A stretch of 64,000 nucleotides of DNA from Aliidiomarina sedimenti. GTDB lineage: Bacteria; Pseudomonadota; Gammaproteobacteria; Enterobacterales; Alteromonadaceae. Below the pieces are notes generated by a model, which saw nothing but the letters and a program-made list of their open reading frames with translations, ran no database searches and was not told the origin of the DNA. Below, piece after piece: positions 28,166 to 37,143 of the stretch. The stretch spans positions 310,001 to 374,000 of the forward strand of contig NZ_PIPN01000001.1 of assembly GCF_003986955.1 (NCBI RefSeq). Reading direction: 5' to 3'. The position numbers and the translations under genes are program-made. Each line of letters begins with the position of its first letter. Positions within the stretch are counted from its first letter, which is position 1.

Positions 28166-28902
28166 TGTTTTCATTAAATGAACAAGTCGCGCTGGTAACG
28201 GGTGCGAGCCGTGGTATCGGTCGTGCCGTTGCCGAAGCGTTAGCTGAGCAGGGTGCCTTTGTTGTGGGTACTGCGACCTCAGAAAAGGGTGCTCAGGCAA
28301 TTAGTGATTATCTGGGTGAGAAGGGCACAGGGATGGTTCTGAACGTCGCTGATGCAGCCTCAGTCGAGCAGGTCATCAGCGAAATTCAGAAAGTCCATGG
28401 CGGGCTTGATATTCTGGTCAACAACGCCGGCATCACGAAAGATAACCTGCTGATGCGGATGAAAGAAGATGATTGGAATGAGGTACTGAATACCAACCTG
28501 ACGTCGGTATTCCGGACCTGTAAAGCGGTCATGCGTGGAATGATGAAAAAACGCAATGGGCGTATTATTAATATTGGTTCAGTGGTTGGAACAACAGGTA
28601 ACCCGGGGCAGGCCAATTATTGTGCAGCAAAAGCTGGTTTAGTCGGCTTTACCAAGTCGTTAGCCAAAGAAATTGCAGCGCGCGGCGTCACTGTAAATGC
28701 TGTTGCACCGGGTTTTATCGACACTGATATGACCAAGGCCTTGACTGACGAGCAAAAAGAGAGCATTTTTAGCGGTATTCCGGCCGCTCGTTTAGGCAAG
28801 CCCGAAGAAATTGCGGCGGCAGTCGTATTTTTAGCATCGCCAGGCGCAGCCTACATTACAGGCGAAACCATTCATGTAAATGGCGGTATGAGCATGGTTT
28901 AA
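28165..28902 (+). CDS. fabG: 3-oxoacyl-ACP reductase
   Basis: A 245-residue short-chain dehydrogenase that performs the first reduction of the elongation cycle with NADPH. The cofactor loop is TGASRGIG near residue 12, NNAGIT is near residue 86, and the catalytic Ser-Tyr-Lys set is in NIGSVVG and YCAAKAG. The C-terminal VNGGMSMV is typical. It is followed by a compound terminator, which separates it from acpP. Confidence 0.97.
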   Translation: MFSLNEQVALVTGASRGIGRAVAEALAEQGAFVVGTATSEKGAQAISDYLGEKGTGMVLNVADAASVEQVISEIQKVHGGLDILVNNAGITKDNLLMRMKEDDWNEVLNTNLTSVFRTCKAVMRGMMKKRNGRIINIGSVVGTTGNPGQANYCAAKAGLVGFTKSLAKEIAARGVTVNAVAPGFIDTDMTKALTDEQKESIFSGIPAARLGKPEEIAAAVVFLASPGAAYITGETIHVNGGMSMV

Positions 28903-28908
28903 CGGGTG

Positions 28909-28956
28909 AAAAATTGCCCTTGCGAGGTAAGACCTCGTGTTGAAAGGGCAATTTTT
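28909..28956 (+). terminator. Compound terminator between fabG and acpP
   Basis: An outer 13-bp stem (AAAAATTGCCCTT with AAGGGCAATTTTT) encloses a second perfect hairpin (CGAGGT, loop AAG, ACCTCG). The run of five T residues completes an intrinsic terminator. acpP therefore probably has a separate promoter in 28957-29029. Confidence 0.8.
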
Positions 28957-29029
28957 GCTTTTAACTGATGCTTGGTTTTACTACACTACTCGCAAATTAA
29001 GACGAGCTATACCTATTTGAGGGATAACA

Positions 29030-29269
29030 ATGAGCACTATCGAAGAACGCGTAAAAAAAATCATCGTTGAGCAACTGGGCGTTAAAGAAGAAGAAGTAAA
29101 GCTTGAAGCTTCTTTTGAAAATGACCTGGGCGCCGATTCTCTGGACACCGTTGAACTGGTGATGGCACTGGAAGAAGAATTCGAAACTGAAATTCCTGAC
29201 GAAGAAGCTGAGAAAATCCGCACTGTTCAGGCTGCAATTGATTACGTATCTGCTCATTCTGAAGACTAA
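29030..29269 (+). CDS. acpP: Acyl carrier protein
   Basis: A 79-residue acidic ACP that carries the growing acyl chain on phosphopantetheine. The attachment serine is in [12 protein letters not shown] near residue 37. GAGGGATAACA precedes the ATG. The gene is isolated by terminators on both sides, allowing the separate, high expression expected of ACP. Confidence 0.98.
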   Translation: MSTIEERVKKIIVEQLGVKEEEVKLEASFENDLGADSLDTVELVMALEEEFETEIPDEEAEKIRTVQAAIDYVSAHSED

Positions 29270-29280
29270 GCAGCTCCGGT

Positions 29281-29317
29281 AAAAAAAGGCGGAATGCTTA
29301 TATTCCGCCTTTTTTTG
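29281..29317 (+). terminator. Intrinsic terminator after acpP
   Basis: GGCGGAAT and ATTCCGCC form an 8-bp stem around GCTTAT, extended by seven A-T pairs and a run of seven T residues. Confidence 0.88.
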
Positions 29318-29379
29318 TGTCTGCAATTCAAGTAATTCGAGCTATAAGATAGAACTATAAAAATAACGAGGACGTGGCA

Positions 29380-30618
29380 ATGACAAAACGACGCGTGGTA
29401 GTCACTGGGTTAGGTATGGTAACGCCGCTCGGCCTGAATGCTGATTCAACCTGGTCTGCCTTACTTGACGGGCGCTCTGGAGCGGGCCCGATAGAACACT
29501 TTGACACCAGTGCTTTTGCCACTAAGTTTGCCTGTCTGGTTAAAGACTTCGATGTGTCGCAGTATATGTTGGCAAAAGATGCCAAGAAAATGGATGTGTT
29601 TATCCAGTACGGTGTGGTTGCGGGGATGGAAGCGGTCGCTGATGCGGGGCTTGAAATCACCGATCACAACCGTCATCGCATTGGCGTGATGGTCAGTTCA
29701 GGCATTGGCGGGATTCTTGGCATTGAAGAAAATCACACTAAATTGCTGAACAGCGGGCCCCGTCGCGTATCGCCATTTTTTATACCCGCCTCGATCACGA
29801 ATATGTTATCGGGTCAGTTGTCGATGCATTATGGTATCACTGGTCCCAGTCTGGCGATTGTCACTGCCTGTACCACGGGTGTGCATAACATTGGCCAGGC
29901 GGCTCGTATGATCGCCTACGGCGATGCAGACGTTATGTTAGCAGGGGGTGCTGAAAAAGCCTCCACGGAGCTTGGCATTGGCGGCTTTAATGCTGCCCGG
30001 GCACTCTCCACGCGGAACGATGACCCTCAGGCTGCCAGTCGTCCTTTTGATGCCGACCGTGATGGTTTTGTGCTCGGTGATGGCGCGGGTGTCGTAGTGC
30101 TGGAAGAGTACGAACAGGCGAAAAAACGCGGAGCGCGGATTTACGCCGAACTAACTGGTTTCGGAATGAGTTCAGATGCCTATCATATGACGCTGCCACC
30201 GGCCGATGGCCGTGGTGCCGCCGCGTCAATGAAGAATGCGTTGCAGGACGCAGGCATCAACCCACAGCAAGTTGGCTACATCAATGCCCATGGCACCTCG
30301 ACCGGCGCAGGGGATGTTGCTGAAACCGAGGCGATTAAGTCGGTATTCAGCGAGGCTGCGTATCAAATTCCGGTAAGCTCGACAAAGTCGATGACCGGTC
30401 ATTTGCTTGGGGCTGCAGGGGCCGTTGAAGCCATTTTCAGTATTCAGTCGCTGTATTACCAAAAAGTGCCGCCGACCATTAACCTGGACAATCCGGACCC
30501 TGACTGTGATTTGGACTATGTGCCGCATACGGCACGGGATCTGGCATTTGATGTCAGCTTATGTAATTCTTTCGGCTTTGGTGGTACCAATGGCTCGTTG
30601 CTGTTTAGCCGAGTCTAG
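29380..30618 (+). CDS. fabF: Beta-ketoacyl-ACP synthase II
   Basis: A 412-residue KAS II, the elongating condensing enzyme. The nucleophile cysteine is in TACTTGVHN near residue 164, and the two catalytic histidines are in NAHGTST and TGHLLGA. The ending [13 protein letters not shown] is diagnostic. The ATG at 29380, after AGGA at good spacing, is preferred to a GTG two codons earlier. pabC follows within 20 bp. Confidence 0.97.
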   Translation: MTKRRVVVTGLGMVTPLGLNADSTWSALLDGRSGAGPIEHFDTSAFATKFACLVKDFDVSQYMLAKDAKKMDVFIQYGVVAGMEAVADAGLEITDHNRHRIGVMVSSGIGGILGIEENHTKLLNSGPRRVSPFFIPASITNMLSGQLSMHYGITGPSLAIVTACTTGVHNIGQAARMIAYGDADVMLAGGAEKASTELGIGGFNAARALSTRNDDPQAASRPFDADRDGFVLGDGAGVVVLEEYEQAKKRGARIYAELTGFGMSSDAYHMTLPPADGRGAAASMKNALQDAGINPQQVGYINAHGTSTGAGDVAETEAIKSVFSEAAYQIPVSSTKSMTGHLLGAAGAVEAIFSIQSLYYQKVPPTINLDNPDPDCDLDYVPHTARDLAFDVSLCNSFGFGGTNGSLLFSRV

Positions 30619-30636
30619 CTGTTAAAGGAGCCTGTG

Positions 30637-31455
30637 TTGACGCAAATCCTGCTTAATGGCAAACCTGCCGAGTCCATTGCATTGCAGGACCGGGGTTTGT
30701 TGTATGGCGACGGCTTTTTTACCACTATCCGCCTGCTCGATGGCGAGCCTCAGCTCTGGCAGCGTCATCAACAGCGTTTACTGCTCACCGCACAACGCCT
30801 GCGTTTTGAACTGGCTGACAGTAGTCTGCTTATGCAACAATGCTTGCAGGAGTGCCGTCAGCTTGGAGCAGACAGCGCAGAGTGCGCAGTCCGTATTACG
30901 CTGACCCGTGGCTCAGGCGGCCGGGGCTATCAGGCGCCGGCAACCAGTCAAACCCAGCGTATTCTGAGCCGAACGGCAGTACCAGCGCATTACGCTGAAT
31001 GGCGGCGACAGGGCATCGCGCTGCAACTGAGCCAGCAGACCCTTGCTATTCAGCCCATGCTCGCTGGATTAAAAACCCTGAATCGTCTGGAACAGGTACT
31101 GCTGAAGCAGGAGCTGGCCGAGACGGACAACGCTGATGAGTTAATTGTCTGTGACAGCAACGGCTTTGTCTGTGAAAGCACCGCGTCAAATCTGTTTTGG
31201 CGGCGCCACAATACTTGGTACACTAGCAAGCTTGATAAAAGTGGTATCAAAGGTGTAGTACGGGCTGAATTGCTCGCTCACAATTCGGTCGCACAGGGCG
31301 ATTATCCACTGCACCACCTGCAGCAGGCTGAACAGGCCTTTATTTGTAACTCGCTGATGGGGCTGGTACCGGTTCACACCATAATGGGCCGGCGATTAGC
31401 CCAGACTGCGGACTATCCTGACCAACTTACTACGCGCTTAAATGAGGGCCGTTAA
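30637..31455 (+). CDS. pabC: Aminodeoxychorismate lyase
   Basis: A fold-type IV PLP enzyme of about 272 residues that makes p-aminobenzoate for folate. The GLLYGDGFFTT start, the RGSGGRGY phosphate-binding segment near residue 91 and the PLP lysine in LAGLKTLNRLEQ near residue 147 are visible. There is no ATG near the start: AAGGAG is followed by GTG (30634) and TTG (30637). The TTG has the better spacing, so it is listed, but the GTG is nearly as likely. The fabF-pabC-mltG-tmk-holB order matches E. coli. Confidence 0.92.
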   Translation: MTQILLNGKPAESIALQDRGLLYGDGFFTTIRLLDGEPQLWQRHQQRLLLTAQRLRFELADSSLLMQQCLQECRQLGADSAECAVRITLTRGSGGRGYQAPATSQTQRILSRTAVPAHYAEWRRQGIALQLSQQTLAIQPMLAGLKTLNRLEQVLLKQELAETDNADELIVCDSNGFVCESTASNLFWRRHNTWYTSKLDKSGIKGVVRAELLAHNSVAQGDYPLHHLQQAEQAFICNSLMGLVPVHTIMGRRLAQTADYPDQLTTRLNEGR

Positions 31456-31459
31456 CAGC

Positions 31460-32485
31460 ATGGCACGACTATTGAAGTATATTTTGATTCTGCTGGTGCT
31501 GGGCGCATTGCTGGCCGGCGGATCGGTTGCTGCGCTTTACTGGTGGTTTAATCAACCCCGCGTCACTATGCAGGAAGCCGATCTGTTTTCGCCTGTGTTG
31601 TTTGAAGTACCGCGGGGGTCTAACGGTCGTCAGCTGACAGAAAAGCTGGCAGCCGAAGGCTATATAGAACACAGCCTGATGAATTATGTGGCGGCGCGCC
31701 TGTTTATGAATGCTGACCATATCCGGGCTGGTGTCTATGCCGTACACCCGGCCGATAGCCCGCGTTCGATTTGGCAACGGGTGGTGAACGGACAACAGCA
31801 CTTGTTTCAAATGACCTTTATCGAAGGCAGTGAATTTAGTCAGTGGCGCGACCAGCTTGCTACGCACGACTATCTGGAAACGGTGACTGAGGGCCTCACT
31901 GATCAGGATATTGTCGCCATGATTGATCCGGATGCGCCGGCGCAACATCCGGAAGGACTTTTCTTTCCCGACACCTACCGTTTTACCGCAGGCACCACAG
32001 ACCTGCAGTTGCTACGGCAGGCGTATGGTCGAATGCAGCAAACTCTTGACGAATTATGGGCTGAGCGACAAGACGGGTTGCCGATAAGCGCTCCGTATCA
32101 GGCACTGATCCTGGCGTCCATTGTGGAAAAAGAAACGGGTGCAACGCATGAACGGGGTTTAGTTGCCTCGGTATTTGTAAACCGGCTCCACACCGGGATG
32201 CGACTGCAGTCGGACCCGACCATTATTTATGGGCTGGGCGACGATTATCGGGGCGTTATTTACCGCTCTGATATAAATCAGTATACGCCCTACAACACCT
32301 ACCGAATTAATGGTTTACCACCAACACCGATTGCGATGCCAGGGTATGAAGCGATTCGCGCAACCCTGAACCCGGAGCAATCGGACTATTTCTATTTTGT
32401 CAGTAGCAACGATGGTCAGCATATATTTTCGCGTACGCTGGAAGAACATAACCGGGCGGTTTATCAGTATCAGAGGAACCAATGA
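31460..32485 (+). CDS. mltG: Endolytic peptidoglycan transglycosylase MltG
   Basis: A 341-residue inner-membrane protein with one N-terminal helix (about residues 5-28) and a periplasmic YceG domain. The catalytic glutamate is in SIVEKETG, and the signatures [14 protein letters not shown] and [14 protein letters not shown] follow. MltG cleaves nascent glycan strands and so limits their length. The ATG at 31460 lies just after the pabC stop. An ATG six codons earlier overlaps pabC and is the alternative. The stop overlaps tmk by 4 bp. Confidence 0.94.
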   Translation: MARLLKYILILLVLGALLAGGSVAALYWWFNQPRVTMQEADLFSPVLFEVPRGSNGRQLTEKLAAEGYIEHSLMNYVAARLFMNADHIRAGVYAVHPADSPRSIWQRVVNGQQHLFQMTFIEGSEFSQWRDQLATHDYLETVTEGLTDQDIVAMIDPDAPAQHPEGLFFPDTYRFTAGTTDLQLLRQAYGRMQQTLDELWAERQDGLPISAPYQALILASIVEKETGATHERGLVASVFVNRLHTGMRLQSDPTIIYGLGDDYRGVIYRSDINQYTPYNTYRINGLPPTPIAMPGYEAIRATLNPEQSDYFYFVSSNDGQHIFSRTLEEHNRAVYQYQRNQ

Positions 32486-33114
32486 GCGGTCAGTTTATTG
32501 TCATCGAAGGTTTGGAAGGCGCGGGTAAAAGCACGGCTGTTGCCTGCCTCGAGGAGGTCCTCAACCAGGCTGGGATCCGCCATGTCCATGTTCGCGAACC
32601 TGGCGGCACCCCCATGGCCGAAGCGTTGCGCGAGCTGGTCAAGGGTGACTGGGAGGAAAAGGTCAGCGCAGATGCTGAACTACTTATTATGTATGCGGCC
32701 CGTTTGCAGTTGGTGGAAAATGTAATTAAGCCAAACCTGGCAGCGGACACCTGGGTCGTTGGTGACCGCCATGACTTGTCATCGCAGGCCTATCAGGGCG
32801 GCGGACGACAGTTGGGGCGCGCCAAACTGCAGGCATTGCGGGATATTACCTTAGGTGATTTTAAGCCCTCGTTAACTCTATATCTGGATATTCAGCCCGA
32901 AGTAGGGCTTCAGCGCGCGCTAGGCCGTGGCCAGTTAGACCGTATCGAACAGGAAGACATCAGCTTTTTTCAGCGGACCCGTAACCGCTACCTCGAACTG
33001 GCCAGCGAAGATCCGACGATTAAGGTGATTGATGCGGGCCAGCCGTTGCATGAGGTAAGCGCGAGTATTCGTCAGCAGGTCGAACAATTTATGCAGGGTC
33101 TACCAAGCGCATGA
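32482..33114 (+). CDS. tmk: Thymidylate kinase
   Basis: A 210-residue kinase converting dTMP to dTDP. The P-loop GLEGAGKST is at about residue 9, the DRx motif is [16 protein letters not shown] near residue 92, and the REPGGTP segment follows the P-loop as usual. ATGA overlaps join it to mltG before and holB after, so translation is coupled through this stretch. Confidence 0.97.
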   Translation: MSGQFIVIEGLEGAGKSTAVACLEEVLNQAGIRHVHVREPGGTPMAEALRELVKGDWEEKVSADAELLIMYAARLQLVENVIKPNLAADTWVVGDRHDLSSQAYQGGGRQLGRAKLQALRDITLGDFKPSLTLYLDIQPEVGLQRALGRGQLDRIEQEDISFFQRTRNRYLELASEDPTIKVIDAGQPLHEVSASIRQQVEQFMQGLPSA

Positions 33115-34082
33115 AACTACCCTGGTTACGAGCAACCTGGCAAGCCTTGATGCAGGCGGCGCAGAATCAGCGCCTAAGCCATGGTCTGGCGATAATCTGG
33201 AATCCTCAGCTTGGCAGCGACCGTTTGCTTGACCAGTTGAGCCAGTGGCTGTTGTGCCAGCACTCACAGGGCCAGATGAAAGCCTGTGGGCAGTGTAAAA
33301 GTTGTTTGTTGTGGCGTGCTCAGGGACACCCTGATTACCATCGTATCGGCGACAATGATGACAGTAGTATTGGAGTTGATGCCATTCGCCAGTTGCAACA
33401 GCGTCTCAGTACCTCGGCCAACCAGGGCGGTCATAAAGTTGCGGTGATTGCAGAAGCGGAAAAACTTACCGTGGCGGCTGCCAATGCCCTGCTAAAAACA
33501 CTCGAGGAGCCCCCCGCAGCGACTACTATCATTGTCGCCAGCCGTCGTTATCAGGCGCTGTTACCAACGATCCGCAGTCGCTTGCAGTATTATCCTGTGA
33601 CCCGTCCGGGTATAACCCAGTTAGCACAGTGGCTAACCCAGTACGGGGAGCAGCCGGTGAATGCGACTGAGACCTTGCGTGTCTGGTGTGATGCGCCGCT
33701 GACCGCGCTGGAGAGGCTCGGTCAGGGTACATTGCAAAGCGCCAATAGCATGGCGCGTGTGGTTGGCGGAGAGACGCCCGATACTAAGTCCTGGGCGAAC
33801 AAAGAAGGTGCGCTGGGCGCACTCGATGAGATGGAACGTTTACTGCGTGATACGTTGTGCTATCAGCAGACACATAATGAAAGCCTGCTGATTGACGCGG
33901 ACGGCCTGATGCAAAGCGGGCTTGTCGGCGACACCCGGGAACCGGTTGCAACCGCGGCGCTGAATGACTTTTTACAGCAGTGTCATCAGTTAAGAGCGCG
34001 TCTGCGCCAGCAAAGCGGTCTCAATACGCAGCTGGCTATTCAGCAATTGCTAAATCAGCTGCGCCAGCTTGCCCAGCGTTGA
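33111..34082 (+). CDS. holB: DNA polymerase III subunit delta'
   Basis: A 323-residue clamp-loader subunit. A cysteine cluster (C, then CGQCKSC) near residues 50-65 forms the zinc module. The usual Walker A glycines are replaced ([10 protein letters not shown]), as expected for a delta' that does not hydrolyse [23 protein letters not shown] is the conserved sensor region. It overlaps tmk by 4 bp. No pilZ gene separates it from tatD, unlike in Pseudomonas. Confidence 0.94.
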   Translation: MKLPWLRATWQALMQAAQNQRLSHGLAIIWNPQLGSDRLLDQLSQWLLCQHSQGQMKACGQCKSCLLWRAQGHPDYHRIGDNDDSSIGVDAIRQLQQRLSTSANQGGHKVAVIAEAEKLTVAAANALLKTLEEPPAATTIIVASRRYQALLPTIRSRLQYYPVTRPGITQLAQWLTQYGEQPVNATETLRVWCDAPLTALERLGQGTLQSANSMARVVGGETPDTKSWANKEGALGALDEMERLLRDTLCYQQTHNESLLIDADGLMQSGLVGDTREPVATAALNDFLQQCHQLRARLRQQSGLNTQLAIQQLLNQLRQLAQR

Positions 34083-34128
34083 TAGTTGACTAGTAGTAGC
34101 AATTTTTAATGAAGTGGAAGCCCTTATT

Positions 34129-34911
34129 ATGTTTGTAGATTCCCATTGTCACCTGGATAAAATAAAGCGCGTCGAAGAGGTCGGGCTTGAGACGGTACTG
34201 AATGATGCAGCGGCTGCCAAGGTTGAGCATATGCTCTGTGTTGGCGTAACCCTGGATGACTTCTATCCGATGGCTGAGCTGATAGCTGGTCGCTCTAACA
34301 TCAGTATGTCCTGCGGTCTTCATCCCTTGTATGTAGCTAAGAATCGCGTCGACTACGACGAACTGACTACTATTTGCCAGCGGGACGATGTGGTAGCGGT
34401 GGGTGAGACCGGGCTGGATTACTACTATGATAAAGACAATCACCACACCCAGCAGGAAAGTTTTGCTAAGCATATTGAACTCGCCAACCAGGTAAACAAG
34501 CCGTTAATTATCCACACCCGCGACGCTCGCGAGGACACCATTGCGATGCTCAAAGAAGGGCGCGCTGAGCAATGTCGTGGCGTGCTGCATTGCTTTACCG
34601 AAAATCAATGGATGGCCGAGCGGGCACTGGAACTTGATTTCTATATCTCGATTTCCGGCATTGTCACCTTTGCCAGCGCCTCTGAACTGCGCGAGGTGGT
34701 AAAATCAGTCCCGTTGCAACGTTTACTGATAGAAACTGATGCGCCCTGGCTGGCTCCGGTGCCGCACCGCGGCAAAGAGAATCAGCCTGCTTATGTAACT
34801 GAAGTCGCCAAATGCATTGCTGAGCTAAAAAATATTGACGTTGAAGAAGTGGCAGCGGTCACCAAGCGTAACTTCTATGAGCTTTTTCACCAGGTAAAGG
34901 CGGGCGCTTAA
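34129..34911 (+). CDS. TatD-family metal-dependent deoxyribonuclease
   Basis: A 260-residue TatD hydrolase (YcfH type) with a TIM-barrel metal site: DSHCHLD at the N-terminus, GETGLDYYY near residue 94, HTRDA near 130, HCFTEN near 155 and ETDAPWL near 205. The ATG at 34129 follows GGAAG at good spacing, and a GTG five codons upstream is less likely. The family cleaves DNA 3' ends. The exact role of YcfH in the cell is unclear. It ends the yceD-to-tatD run. Confidence 0.93.
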   Translation: MFVDSHCHLDKIKRVEEVGLETVLNDAAAAKVEHMLCVGVTLDDFYPMAELIAGRSNISMSCGLHPLYVAKNRVDYDELTTICQRDDVVAVGETGLDYYYDKDNHHTQQESFAKHIELANQVNKPLIIHTRDAREDTIAMLKEGRAEQCRGVLHCFTENQWMAERALELDFYISISGIVTFASASELREVVKSVPLQRLLIETDAPWLAPVPHRGKENQPAYVTEVAKCIAELKNIDVEEVAAVTKRNFYELFHQVKAGA

Positions 34912-34921
34912 GGTCGGGTAG

Positions 34922-34956
34922 AAAAAAAAAGGCTCGGGGCCAGGGGGACCCCGAGC
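34922..34956 (-). terminator. Strong intrinsic terminator acting on the minus strand
   Basis: GCTCGGGG (34932-34939) pairs with CCCCGAGC (34949-34956) across a nine-base loop. Read on the minus strand the stem is followed by one C and nine T residues. On the plus strand it is preceded by A residues and has no T run, so it does not suit tatD. No minus-strand gene lies upstream to use it. Confidence 0.75.
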
Positions 34957-34966
34957 TCAGGGGAAT

Positions 34967-34985
34967 GGCTCAATGGGATTGAGCC
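34967..34985. repeat. Perfect inverted repeat in the tatD-GGDEF spacer
   Basis: GGCTCAAT and ATTGAGCC form an 8-bp perfect stem with a three-base loop. It lies 11 bp from the minus-strand terminator hairpin and would be part of the same transcript. Confidence 0.7.
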
Positions 34986-35085
34986 GTGCGCTAACTGGTG
35001 CAGAATTTGTACAATTTGAGTGTAGAACAGAGTTTATATTTTGCTAGTTTTTTAACCTGATATTGCAAAAAAAAGACAACATTAG

Positions 35086-35113
35086 TTGAGCTTACCCGGT
35101 CATTTAGTATAGA
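35086..35113 (+). promoter_or_regulatory. Possible promoter of the GGDEF gene
   Basis: TTGAGC (35086-35091) and TATAGA (35108-35113) are 16 bp apart, each four of six to consensus. Initiation near 35120 would give a leader of about 70 nt. Confidence 0.4.
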
Positions 35114-35189
35114 GGCTGCTCACTGCACTTTTTATCTGCTGCTCCATTCTGTATTCTTATCTAATATAAGCAGTTATTAAGGTACGGTA

Positions 35190-37136
35190 GTGAAATCAGT
35201 GGCCCGTCGTTTGTCGACGCGACTTTATTGGATCGTAGGTTTGTGTGTCACTCTGACTGTGCTTATTCTGATCAGTGTGTCAATGAGTGTGCAGCAGCGT
35301 ACGTTGATAGCACAGGCTGAAGCCAAACTTACGCAAACCGCAGACGTTTTTAAAACAACGCTGGATGTGATTCTTCTCACCCGCCAGGAAGCGCTCCGTA
35401 ACCTGGCAGCGAATTTGAGTCGTTGGCAGGACAATACCCATCCGATGCTCGAAGATGAAGCGGCGCTGAAGCAGCTGTTCGACCATTTGTGGGTGGTCGA
35501 TGCCAGAGGCAGGGTGGTCGACGAATACCCGAAGCTTGGTGCTCTGGATGAAAATCTAAGCATTGAGCGCAATGCCATGTTTCTGCGCGCTCAACAAAGC
35601 GATGACTATTTCCTTACCTCCCCGCAAAACTCCTATTACACCAGCGAATTAATTGTCAATGCAGTGGTGCCTGTGCGTGATGCTGACGGGTCCTTTGCCG
35701 GTGCTGTGGTGGGGGCATTTTCGCTGCATAATAATATGGTGCTGAACCGGATTATTACCACGCCTATCGGGCGTAACGGCTATGTAGCTATTGTGAATCG
35801 ACAAGCGCAGGTTATTGCGCATCCGGAGCCGCGCATGGTGGGGATGCCATTGGGGGATGATTTTGAGTTTTTGCAAGGTGCCATTTCAGACTCCCGCCAG
35901 CAGACAGGTATGACCGAAGATGCGCAAGGTACCGAAAGTATACAGGTTGTGCGTTCACTGGCCGGAGGCGACTGGTTCCTGGTTACCTCACTAAGTCTTG
36001 CTGAAGCGATGCAGCCCGTGCATCAGCTGCGCCGGGTGCAATGGATAGTGGGGGGGATTACGATCGTCATGAGCTTGCTGTTCCTGACCTGGATTGTGCG
36101 TACCTCGTTACGCCCCTTGGTCAGGTTGCAAAATGAAGTATCCGCAATTAAAGAAGGGCGCCTGATCCAGCTTACCGAGCCGGGCCTGGATGAACTGCGT
36201 CAGTTAGTCTTTCGCTTCAATGGCCTGTTGGCACAAAATGAAGCGGCTCAACATGCTTTGCAGCAGCGCCAGGCTTATCTCGATCAGATCCTGAAAACCT
36301 CGTCGGCGGGTCTGTTTATGGCCGATGTAACTGGTCAGATTGAATATGTTAACCCTCGCTTAACCACGATTACCGGCTTCAACGCGCGTGAATTGCAGCA
36401 AAGTGGCTTTTTACCGCATCTTAGCGGTATTCACCGCGACCGCTTTGCGCAACGGGTTCACTTAGCACTGGAAGAAGAAGCCTCGCTTAGTCTGGAACTC
36501 GAAATGCGTCACAGTGAGGGGCAGCTGCTGTGGCTGAGCCTGGAAACGGCTCCGGTCTTTTCCGAAGGGCTTTGCATTGGCCATGTCGGTACCGTCACTG
36601 ATATCACGGCACAGCAGCAAAAAATCGAAGCCCTGCGTCATGCCGCTCATGAGGATACGCTCACCGGGCTATTGAATCGCCGCGGTATCGAAAAAGCGAT
36701 GCATAATCTGTTTATTGAAGCGCGTTCGAATCAACAGGCACTGATGGTACTGGCCCTTGATCTGGATAACTTCAAGCAGTTAAATGACGACTACGGCCAT
36801 GCGTTTGGCGATTCAATTCTGAAAAACGTTGCCGCTATGCTGCGTCGCTTTACCCGTGACACCGATGTGCTGGGTCGTCTTGGCGGCGATGAGTTCGTTA
36901 TATTCTTACCAAACTGCCCGTTGCAACAAGGGGAACGTATTGCCAGTGAGCTGGTTCGTGCGATTGGCAACCTTAAAGATACTAAAGGGACGGTCTTACC
37001 GGTAACGGTCAGCATTGGCGTAGCCGCCTTGCAGGACGACGACAGTTCAGTTGCAATGTTGCTTGGTCGTGCAGATATAGCGGCCTACGAAGCTAAGCAT
37101 GCAGGCCGCAATCAGTGGGCTACCGCGTCTGACTAG
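35190..37136 (+). CDS. Membrane diguanylate cyclase, dCache-PAS-GGDEF
   Basis: A 648-residue signalling protein. A first membrane helix (about residues 12-34) and a second (about 283-305) enclose a periplasmic dCache-like sensor. A HAMP-like linker (SLRPLVRLQNEV) is followed by a PAS domain (from about 363, AGLFMADVTGQIEYVNP) and a GGDEF domain. The active site GGDEF is at residues 565-569, and an intact inhibitory site RDTD lies five residues before it, so c-di-GMP feedback is expected. There is no EAL domain. The start is a GTG after AAGG. It probably stands alone as a single-gene unit. The signal it senses is unknown. Confidence 0.9.
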   Translation: MKSVARRLSTRLYWIVGLCVTLTVLILISVSMSVQQRTLIAQAEAKLTQTADVFKTTLDVILLTRQEALRNLAANLSRWQDNTHPMLEDEAALKQLFDHLWVVDARGRVVDEYPKLGALDENLSIERNAMFLRAQQSDDYFLTSPQNSYYTSELIVNAVVPVRDADGSFAGAVVGAFSLHNNMVLNRIITTPIGRNGYVAIVNRQAQVIAHPEPRMVGMPLGDDFEFLQGAISDSRQQTGMTEDAQGTESIQVVRSLAGGDWFLVTSLSLAEAMQPVHQLRRVQWIVGGITIVMSLLFLTWIVRTSLRPLVRLQNEVSAIKEGRLIQLTEPGLDELRQLVFRFNGLLAQNEAAQHALQQRQAYLDQILKTSSAGLFMADVTGQIEYVNPRLTTITGFNARELQQSGFLPHLSGIHRDRFAQRVHLALEEEASLSLELEMRHSEGQLLWLSLETAPVFSEGLCIGHVGTVTDITAQQQKIEALRHAAHEDTLTGLLNRRGIEKAMHNLFIEARSNQQALMVLALDLDNFKQLNDDYGHAFGDSILKNVAAMLRRFTRDTDVLGRLGGDEFVIFLPNCPLQQGERIASELVRAIGNLKDTKGTVLPVTVSIGVAALQDDDSSVAMLLGRADIAAYEAKHAGRNQWATASD

Positions 37137-37143
37137 ACAGCGA

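Larger units (their letters stand above)
34922..35030 (-). ncRNA. Candidate small RNA between tatD and the GGDEF gene
   Basis: A minus-strand RNA starting near 35030, just after a TATAAA element, would be about 105 nt long. It would contain two stable hairpins, an 8-bp stem at 34967-34985 and the terminator stem at 34932-34956, and end in a U9 tail. No good -35 element is visible and no reading frame of note is present. This is an inference from structure only. I do not recognise a known family. Confidence 0.4.

Noticed and set aside
34090-34473. A 127-codon minus-strand frame over tatD as the source gene for the 34922 terminator
   Set aside because: It lies on the wrong side of the terminator for that strand and is antisense to tatD.
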